Below, one piece after another: positions 57,221 through 64,000 of a DNA stretch of 64,000 nucleotides. Below the pieces are notes generated by a model, which saw only the letters and a list, made by a program, of their open reading frames with translations, was not told where the DNA came from and did not search any database. Source of the DNA: Turnera subulata (lineage: Eukaryota > Streptophyta > Magnoliopsida > Malpighiales > Passifloraceae); NCBI GenBank assembly GCA_028386065.3, contig JAKUCV010007247.1, positions 1-64,000 on the forward strand. The letters are read 5' to 3'. The translations under genes were made by a program, and so were the position numbers. Each line of letters begins with the position of its first letter. Within the stretch, counting starts at the first letter, position 1.

Positions 57221-57930
57221 TGAAAGAAGTTTTCAAGAAGGAAATTCTAAAGTTGCTAGATGTCGGGATAATCGACCCCATCTCAGACAATGCATGGGTC
57301 TCCCTTGTTCACGTCATACCTAAGAAGGGGGGATGACTGTCGTGACAAATGAAAACAATGAACTCATCCCTACAAGGACGGTCACTGGGTGACGCCTGTG
57401 CTTCGACTATCGCCACCCAGAAGGCTCATTTCCCACTCCCCTTCATTGATCTGATGCTTGAGAGAATGGCCAAACACTCCTATTTCTGCTACTTGGATGG
57501 ATATTTCGGTTTCTTCCAGATCCCATTCCATCCAAGCGATCAAGAGAAAACGACATTCACATGCCCATACGGAACATTTGCTTATCGAAGAATGCCGTTT
57601 GGATTGTGTAATGCTCCGGCAACATCCTGCGATGTATGATGGCAATATTTTTCGACATGATAGAAGAAATTGTGGAAGTCTTCATGGATTATTTCTCGAT
57701 GTACGGGAAGACCTTTGATGAATGTCTTGCCAACCTTTCTCGAGTACTGCAGAGATGTGAAGAAACCAACCTGGTGCTCAACTGGGAGAAGTGCCACTTC
57801 ATGGTCTAAGAAGGAATAGTTCTGGGCCATAAAATCTCAGAACGAGGCACAGAAATTGACCATGCAAAGAACGAAGTGATCGAGAAGCTGCCCCACCAAC
57901 CAATGTTCGAGGAATTCGAAGCTTCCTAGG
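57210..57930 (+). pseudogene. Second Athila: reverse transcriptase
   Basis: KKEILKLLDVGIIDPISDNAWVS.., VIPKKGG, then HFPLPFIDLMLERMAKHSYF, YLDGYFGFFQIPFHPSDQEKTTF and CPYGTFAYRRMPFGLCNAPAT. A frameshift after NAPAT follows, and the next frame continues MMAIFFDMIEEIVEVFMDYFSMYG. The catalytic FMDDF block therefore reads FMDYF: the second aspartate is Tyr. Later SRVLQRCEETNLVLNWEKCHFMV, stop, GIVLGHKISERG. Stops near 57337 and 57807 add to the damage. Confidence 0.88.
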
Positions 57931-58129
57931 GCATGCAGGGTGTTACCGAAGATTCATTAAAGATTTCTCGAAGGTCACTAAGCCCCTAACCAACCTGCTC
58001 AACAAGGATGTGCCCTTCGAGTTCGACCAAGCATGCCTGGAAGCCTTTGAGAAAATCAAGCAGGCATTAATCTCAGCTCCAATCATGCAACCTCCAAATT
58101 GGAGCCTTCCTTTTGAGATTATGTGCAAT

Positions 58130-58640
58130 GCTAGTGATCATGCCGTGTGAGTTGTCTTGTGCCAGAGAAAAGACAATAAATTACATGCAATTTATTACGC
58201 AAGCAAGACACTCGACGACGCACAGGTAAAACTATGCCACTACTGAGAAGGAGATGTTAGCTGTCGTGTTCGCTATAGAAAAGTTCCGCTCATACCTTCT
58301 CGGTTCCAAAGTCATAATCCACACCGACCATTCTGCGCTCAATTACTTGATGCAGAAAAAGGATGCTAATTGTAGATTGATTCGGTGGGCGCTATTACTC
58401 CAAGAGTTTGATCTCGAGATTCGAGACAAGAAAGGAACCGAGAACACTGTGGTGGACCATCTTTCAAGATTGGCTCAAGAGAATGCCGAAAATAAAAACG
58501 AGCCTCTTATCGATGACTTATTTCCAAAAGAACAACTAGCAGCTCTAATGACAGTAGCCCGAGGCAATTTCGCTACCCCCTGGTACGCCGACACTGTAAA
58601 CTACCTAGTCACCGGAATTCTTCCATCAAATCAGTCATAA
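58130..58640 (+). pseudogene. Second Athila: RNase H
   Basis: From about 58110: ..FEIMCNASDHAV.. then stop and VVLCQRKDNKLHAIYYASKTL. The frame 58254-58640 gives [59 protein letters not shown] and VVDHLSRL. These are the Athila RNase H catalytic strands and helices (TDH, DH.SRL). It stops at the end of the linker that leads to integrase. Confidence 0.88.
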
Positions 58641-58700
58641 CAGTAGAAAAAGAAATTTTTCTCTGAAGTGAAACATTAATTATGGGATGATCTGCTACTA

Positions 58701-59895
58701 TTGAAGAGATGTAATGATGGCCTGATGCATAGATGCCGGCCAGAAGACGAAGTTGACAACCTCCTCTTAAATTGCCATGCTTCACTATATGGCGGGCACA
58801 TGAGTGCATGGAAGACGGCAGTGAATGCTTTGCAAAGTGGATTTTTCTTGCCCAATATGTTCAAAGATGCCAAGAAATTCACACAGGCTTGTGATAGTTG
58901 CCAGCGCACAGGCAACATCTCACAACGGCATGATATGCCTCATCAGGGAATTCTAGAAGTCGAACCTTTTGACAGTTGGGGGATCGACTTCATGGGCCCG
59001 TTTCCATCCTCTCAATCCAACTGCTACATCTTGGTCGCAGTTGACTATGTCACAAATTGGGTGGAGGCCATCCCATCACCAACGAATGATTGTCGGGTCG
59101 TTGTTAAGTTCTTAAAAAGATCTTCTCTCGATTCGGCGCACCCGGAGCATTGAGTAGTGATGCCGGCACCCATTTTTGCAACAAGCAGTTAGAAGATGTG
59201 CTTCGTAAATACGGAGTCACCCACAAAGTCGCTACCCCGTACCATCCTCAGACAAGCGGTTAGGTGGAAGTTTCCGACCGGGCAATTAAACAGATCCTGA
59301 AAAAGACAGTGAGCACCTAAAGAAAAGATTGGGCCATCAAGCTCGACGACACTCTCTGGGATTACCGGACTACTTACAGGACCCCTATCGGGACAACACC
59401 CTATCGGCCCGTGTACGGGAATTGTGCCATTTCCCACTCGAGCCTGAGCACAAAGCTTTCTAGGCGATCAAAGTTCTAAACTTTGACCCGAAAGCTACTG
59501 GAGAACGCCACCTTTCGCAACTGGACGAGTTGGAGGTGCTCCGTCTAGATGCCTATGAGAACGCGAAGATCTATATAGAGCGGACAGAAAGGTGGCATGA
59601 CAAGCGCATCCTCAACAGAGAATTCAAGGCTGGCGACCACGTCCTACTCTTCAATTCCAGACTCAAGCTATTTCCGAAAAAGATTCGGTCGCGATGGTCG
59701 GGACCTTTCGAGGTCATCATTGTCCACCAATTTGGCGCCGTTCAAATCCGGAACAAAGACGACGATACCTTCACCATGAATAGACAACGCCTTAAGTTGT
59801 ACATTCCCAAAGAGTCTATCAGAGAAGAGGTAGTGCTACCGTTCGCAGACATGCCTTCCGCATTAAGGGTATCGAGTCCAGCTACAAGACACTAA
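58701..59895 (+). pseudogene. Second Athila: integrase
   Basis: Zinc-binding part [24 protein letters not shown]; core [12 protein letters not shown], ..[15 protein letters not shown].. (first Asp in GIDFMG), SSDAGTHFCNKQLEDVL (second Asp) and YHPQTSG stop VEVSDR, where a Gln codon became TAG. C-terminal part 59530-59895: LRLDAYENAKIYIERT, ..GDHVLLFNSRLKLFPKKIRSRWSGPFEV.. and RQRLKLY. Frame changes occur near 59100 and 59500. Integrase would insert the cDNA. Confidence 0.88.
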
Positions 59896-61263
59896 AGAAG
59901 TACTTCAGGGTAGGCAACCCACGGATCTTTTTGAAGATCACACTATAAAGCAGTTTTGAGGTAAACTCCACAAACCGCAATCTCACCATCAACAAAGAGG
60001 GACGACTCAGAAATAACAAGAGCAGAGGAGAAGCTGATACGGCGAGATGGAGCAAACCATGAAGGATACAAACAAGTATATTATATATAGCAAAACAAGA
60101 AAAAGTCTACATATATACTTGTTTATTTTCAAGGCATGCTGGTACTACAGTAGAGCCATCAGCTCGTTGGACTACTTTTTCATGTAAGTATAATACTCTG
60201 TTCCTTTGGCATATTGGTGACTGACTTGGCACATCAGGTGGGGCATCGTTGTAGTACAAAAAGTGGATGATATAAAAAATATATAATATGTACAAATGGG
60301 ACACACTCCAATGTATATAATATTTTATTCTTCCACTCAAAGATTGGTGGACGAGACGAGTTGATAGAGACCCTCACATCACTTCCCAGCCACACACATT
60401 CTATTTTTTTTAGATAAAGATCGGGTAGACTCGTTCCATTAAAATCGAAAATAGTACATAGAGATACAACAAAACTTGACATAAGTCAAGTGTAAAAGCT
60501 CCAAGATTATTACAGAAAAGGAACAGAGGAATCCTCCAATATGAGGATTAAAACTAAGACTTGTAACAGTACCAAAGGATAACAAATCCAAAGGAATAAG
60601 GGCGTATTGAAACATAACAAGTCTTAAACTACCTCTCACTAGAGAGGGAAAGAACTGCAGATCTTGCAATAGAGAGAGGAGATCTTCGACACCGACGTGA
60701 TAATAAAGATTGTTGTAGCTTCTATGATTTATCACGAGGAGCACTCCAGGAAAACTGTACAGAGACAGAAATAGGTTGCTTAAAAAGTAACAAAGATCTA
60801 CCACTTTATTATAGAGCAGAGGAAAAGCAAGAAAAAAAAGGCATATGAGGCTTGCCGCCGGGAAGATCCCGAACGGCAGCCCCTAGCCTGGGAAGACGAA
60901 AGTATTCGGGCGAGAGCAAATAGTGAAAGCGGTAGCTACACACATTCTACGAGAAGAGAGGAATAATTTTTTTTTTTTAAAAAAAGGGGATGGAGATATT
61001 TACAAAGGAGAGATAGATAAAGAAACTAGCTTATCTTTTCAAATCTCTTTCCTACCCGATTAAATCCACACACACACCCAAATTCTATCTCAGTCCTTAT
61101 CTTTCCCCTAACCCTCTCATTTAAACCTTTTTGAGTATCTGCTAATCGCATTTAGCAAGAAACTAACGAAACACCCAGAAACTCCATACCAAATAAAACC
61201 CCCAAAACACACCCAAACACCACCATGACCATCACCTCCCTCTTCTCCTCCTTCCTCCACCCG
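59896..61263 (+). other. Second Athila: spacer between integrase and ATHILA ORF
   Basis: No gene. It contains the AT-rich stretch shared with V (54936-55330) and the retroposon at 60404-60933. Confidence 0.6.
60404..60933 (-). mobile_element. LINE/SINE-type retroposon with 16-bp TSD
   Basis: A poly-T at 60404-60411 (poly-A tail on the minus strand) ends an insertion of about 530 bp. It is flanked by AGCCACACACATTCTA (60388-60403) and AGCTACACACATTCTA (60934-60949), 15 of 16 bases. A long TSD with a terminal A-run is the mark of target-primed insertion. The 3' end (minus: ..TTTTAATGGAACGAGTCTACCC..) resembles plant LINE tails. It is most likely a 5'-truncated LINE; a processed transcript is also possible. 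Confidence 0.75.
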
Positions 61264-62753
61264 ATGAGAACCAAGGCAGAGGTTGCATACCGCGAGCATG
61301 GCCTCAGCGCCTCCTCTTACCGAACCTCATCATCCCCTCCGGCCAACAACGATCCTCATCACTCCTTTGCTTCCTCACCTTGTCTCTCATCTGCACCATG
61401 AGCAGCTCGCGCCGCCTCCTCCTCCAATAGGCCTTCATCATCAAGAGCACATCACATATAGGGCTCCAGCCGGACCGATACCATCGCTCTCGCCGCCTAC
61501 TCTGCCTTGGTCTCTACTCGTCGCCACTCGCCCCTCCGCAGCACCATCAGCGACCACACTCCTTGCTCCTCTCCACCGCGCGAATCCAACCGTCTTGGGC
61601 ACTCTCCTACCAGGACTCAACCCCGCTCCTTCTCATCTCACCATCAGGAGGCCCACTCCCACCATAGCTAGGTGGATCAAACTTCGGCACCCACAGGGAG
61701 GTAGGAGCAGAACCCAACCACAGATGCAGAGACACGCTCCGCTGCCCAAAGCCCATCCCACCGCCAGACCTCTCCTCGACCCAGCATCCGGAAGGCGTCA
61801 CATTCCACCACAGCAGCATTCACACCAGTCGCCCTTGTTTCCACCTGAACATGGGCTCAGAAATTCTAGAGCACTACACCACGGCAGCCCACTTCCACCA
61901 TTGAAGACCCACCAGTGGTGGAGCTTGACGATGACATGCTCGAGCCTACAGCACGCCATCGCCGTGCACCTCCTGCCCGAAAACAGCAAGCGCGCTCCAG
62001 GGACCGAGCCACTGCCTCTCCACTCGGTCTGCGAGTGCGTACAGACCGGAGCCCACCAGCATCCCAGAAGCTTGCCCGACACTCTTCATCCAACAATAGT
62101 AAGTCAACACCTCCTCCTAGTCCTGCATTTCACCCTAGTTTGCCCACTGCCACACTTAAACAAGCCTATGTTGCACTCTTTAAGCACCCGTCATCCAAAG
62201 TCGTTATTGGAATGATGATGTTGTGTCTCACATGCGCAATAGGGAGGAAGTAGATATGTTTCTATCCAATGTTGGTTTGGTTAAATTTGTGTCTCTGAGA
62301 TTTCCTGCCTACATTGAACTCACCTATTACAACACCTATTACTATTCCCTTGATTAGTATGTTGCTAATGACACTAGTGACATTCAGTTTCGCCTTAACA
62401 ACCGGAATTTTTCATTAACCTTGACTGAGTTTAATGAGATATTTGGTTTTAATAACCATGGTCATAGGTACATTCCCTCTAATTTTAATCATCAAGCAGT
62501 TTGGGACGAATTAGCTAACAACTCTCTTTATAAATGCAATGTCTCCAAATCAACACGTCTAAAGAACCCCACTCTCCATTATCTTCATCGAGTCTTTTCT
62601 AACTCTCTTTTTAGACGTGACTCATCTGATGGTGTGGTTAATCGAGAGGAGCTTTTCTTTCTTCATTGTATGGTCCATGGGGTTCAAGTAAACACTGGTT
62701 GTTTCTTGTTGTATTGGTTCCACAAGACTGCTCATGTTTTAACAAAGAAAGTT
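61264..62753 (+). pseudogene. Second Athila: ATHILA ORF
   Basis: ATG at 61264 (MRTKAEVAYREHGLSASSYR..) matches the start of the V copy. The frame closes early, and a long Pro/His/Ser-rich stretch follows in shifting frames. The conserved core starts about 62215: NREEVDMFLSNVGLVKFVS, AYIELTYYN, stop, then 62421 onward FNEIFGFNNHGHRYIPSNF, AVWDELANNSLYKCNVSKST, LKNPTLHYLHRVFSNSLFRR and VNREELFFLHCMVHG. It is cut at 62753 by Cassandra. Family: Athila post-pol ORF (PF03078 type), function unknown. Confidence 0.8.
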
Positions 62754-62842
62754 TGTAACGTCCCGGCTTGTCGACTGTCACTACAGACCAACACGGGACC
62801 TTTCCAACATGCTTTGTCCTCACTCGCATATTTCCAGGAAAA

Positions 62843-62904
62843 ACTTCCCAGGAGGTCACCCATCCTAGAATTGCTCCAAGTCAAGCACGTTTAACTTTGG
62901 AGTT
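62843..62904 (-). ncRNA. 5S rRNA-like segment in Cassandra LTR (copy 1)
   Basis: The minus strand reads AACTCCAAAGTTAAACGTGC.. then CTAGGATGGGTGACCTCCTG and GGAAGT, matching plant 5S rRNA (..CCGCAGTTAAGCGTGCTTGGGC.. and the C box GGATGGGTGACC). Only the 3' half of 5S, including the A- and C-box promoter region, is present. In Cassandra it can drive Pol III transcription. Confidence 0.9.
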
Positions 62905-63413
62905 TCTCTAGAATGAGCGCCGAAAAGGTAGGTGCACCTTGTTGATATAGTTAGTACCCATCAAACCGTTTAAGCTATTCTTGATCGTGCAGTCCCATAC
63001 CTGTACAACCTCGAAATCACTTCATTTGAGCTATTCTTAATTATACAGTCCCATACCCGTATAAATATGAAGTCGCCCCAACTGTGCAGCCCCATCCCTA
63101 CACAGTCTTTGGATCTCTCCTATTCCGGTGTGGATTCGGTTCATTCCTGTGCCCCTCCGTCTAGAAGTCTGCCAGAAGCTGCTCCTTGTCCATGCTCATC
63201 CTAGCACCGGCGTACACTTCCCGCCCTCATACGACCCCGGAGTGTCACAGGCCCACCAGCTTCCGCTAGGTTCGTCCCCGAACCCTGCACCGTACTAGGG
63301 GAGTCCTGGAGCTCCGCTACCAACTGTAACATCCCAGCTTGTCGACTGTCACTACATACCAACACGGGACCTTTCCAACATGCTTTGTCCTCACTCGCAT
63401 ATTTCCAGGGAAA

Positions 63414-63475
63414 ACTTCCCAGGAGGTCACTCATCCTAGAATTGCTCCAAGTCAAGCACGTTTAACTTTGGAGTT
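63414..63475 (-). ncRNA. 5S rRNA-like segment in Cassandra LTR (copy 2)
   Basis: Same segment as in the first LTR; one visible difference is AGGATGAGTGACC in place of AGGATGGGTGACC, which changes the C box. Confidence 0.9.
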
Positions 63476-63801
63476 TTTCTAGAATAAGTGCCGAAAAGGT
63501 AGGTGCACCATGTTGATATAGTTAGTACCCATCAAACCGTTTAAGCTATTCTTGATCGTGCAGTCCCACACTTGTACAACCTCGAAATCACTTCATTTGA
63601 GCTATTCTTAATTATACAGTCCCATACCCGTATAATTATGAAGTCGCCCCAACTGTGCAGCCCCATCCCTACACAGTCTCAGGATCTCTCCTATTCCGGT
63701 GTGGATTCGGTTCATTCCTGTGCCCCTCTGTCTAGTAGCCTGCCAGAAGCCGCTCCTTGTCCATGCTCATCCTGGCACCGGCGTACACTTCCCGCCTTTC
63801 A

Positions 63802-64000
63802 GTTTGGGGGTGCAAGTTTTTGCAAACTTTGGCCTGCAGCATGTATTTTTCAGTTTATTGACAGTTTCAGTTTAGTTGTATTGCAATTTCAATTCCAAAT
63901 TTCAGTTTAGTTTTCTTTATTTTTCCTTTTTGCTATTTTGCTAATGGATGAATAAGTATTTTTGCACAAGTCACTTAACACTCAAACGGGCATATCAACT
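63802..64000 (+). mobile_element. Second Athila: 3' untranslated sequence with G-rich tract
   Basis: AGTTTGGGGGTGCAAG begins right after Cassandra, followed by repeated TTTCAGTTTA words. It matches the tract behind the ATHILA ORF of V (5391-5420, minus). The 3' LTR is beyond the window. Confidence 0.55.

Larger units (their letters stand above)
62754..63801 (-). mobile_element. Cassandra TRIM retrotransposon
   Basis: Two LTRs (62754-63229, 476 bp; 63325-63801, 477 bp) are highly similar and enclose only 95 bp of noncoding sequence. The LTRs hold a 5S rRNA-like segment, which defines Cassandra. On the minus strand the primer site TTGGTAGCGGAGC (about 63312-63324) is a diverged tRNA-Met-type site. 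Total 1048 bp, no ORF. Target duplication is unclear: AAGTT on the left against GTTTG on the right, with shared AGTTT across the ends. It is inserted in the ATHILA ORF of the second Athila. Confidence 0.9.

Noticed and set aside
62843..62904. Genuine 5S rRNA gene
   Set aside because: Only about 62 nt of the 3' half, diverged, and inside a Cassandra LTR in two copies.

Overview
This is nuclear DNA of a flowering plant, probably a eudicot with a large repetitive genome. No window-spanning cellular gene is visible. Nearly all of it is transposable elements stacked inside one another: Ty3/gypsy (Athila, Tat/Ogre-like, Tekay-like chromovirus), Ty1/copia (SIRE-like), a CACTA DNA transposon, a Cassandra TRIM carrying 5S rRNA-like sequence, a LINE/SINE-type retroposon and several solo LTRs. 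Every recognisable coding region has stops, frameshifts or deletions. There are no bacterial-style operons, CRISPR arrays or ribosome binding sites. Most borders below were placed by reading TG...CA ends and matching target-site duplications (TSDs) by eye.

Layout. 1-3925: an LTR of the same family as element Z (- strand), then the 3' end of a Tat-like element X2 (+) whose LTR looks chimeric. 4001-4461: Tat-type protease fragment. About 5390-7957: 3' part of an Athila element V (-) with its ATHILA ORF. Into V is inserted W (7958-54935), whose two halves are separated by Z (8101-52547, -, Tekay-like chromovirus). The 3' LTR of Z was hit three times: by a SIRE-like copia element (8889-19456), by CACTA (19617-24283), and by the 21.3-kb Tat/Ogre-like element X (26141-47435). 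X contains solo LTR A (29994-31548, inside an exon of an antisense plant-mobile-domain ORF), Athila element Y (33584-42738, itself containing solo LTR B, 38653-40255) and solo LTR C (44986-46344, inside the 5' LTR of X). That is a nest six levels deep (V, W, Z, X, Y, B). 54936-56391: V remnant and a tandem repeat of about 0.4 kb. 56392-64000: a second Athila element (+) with decayed pol and ATHILA ORF, interrupted by a 530-bp retroposon (60404-60933) and by Cassandra (62754-63801).

The most unexpected signal cuts across families. Most LTR families here carry their own short palindromic or hairpin word, repeated many times and, where a TATA box can be seen, largely just upstream of it: AACATCGATGTT (14 copies, helically phased) in solo LTR C; ATATGGT/ACCATAT-type hairpins (at least 22) throughout the SIRE-like element; ATGACCGC/GCGGTCAT in X and X2; CACAGGCTCAGCCTGTG-type words in Athila Y; GGGCCTAAAGCCC in Z. 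A second theme is that X and W have no recognisable gag-pol of their own and keep mainly antisense ORFs.
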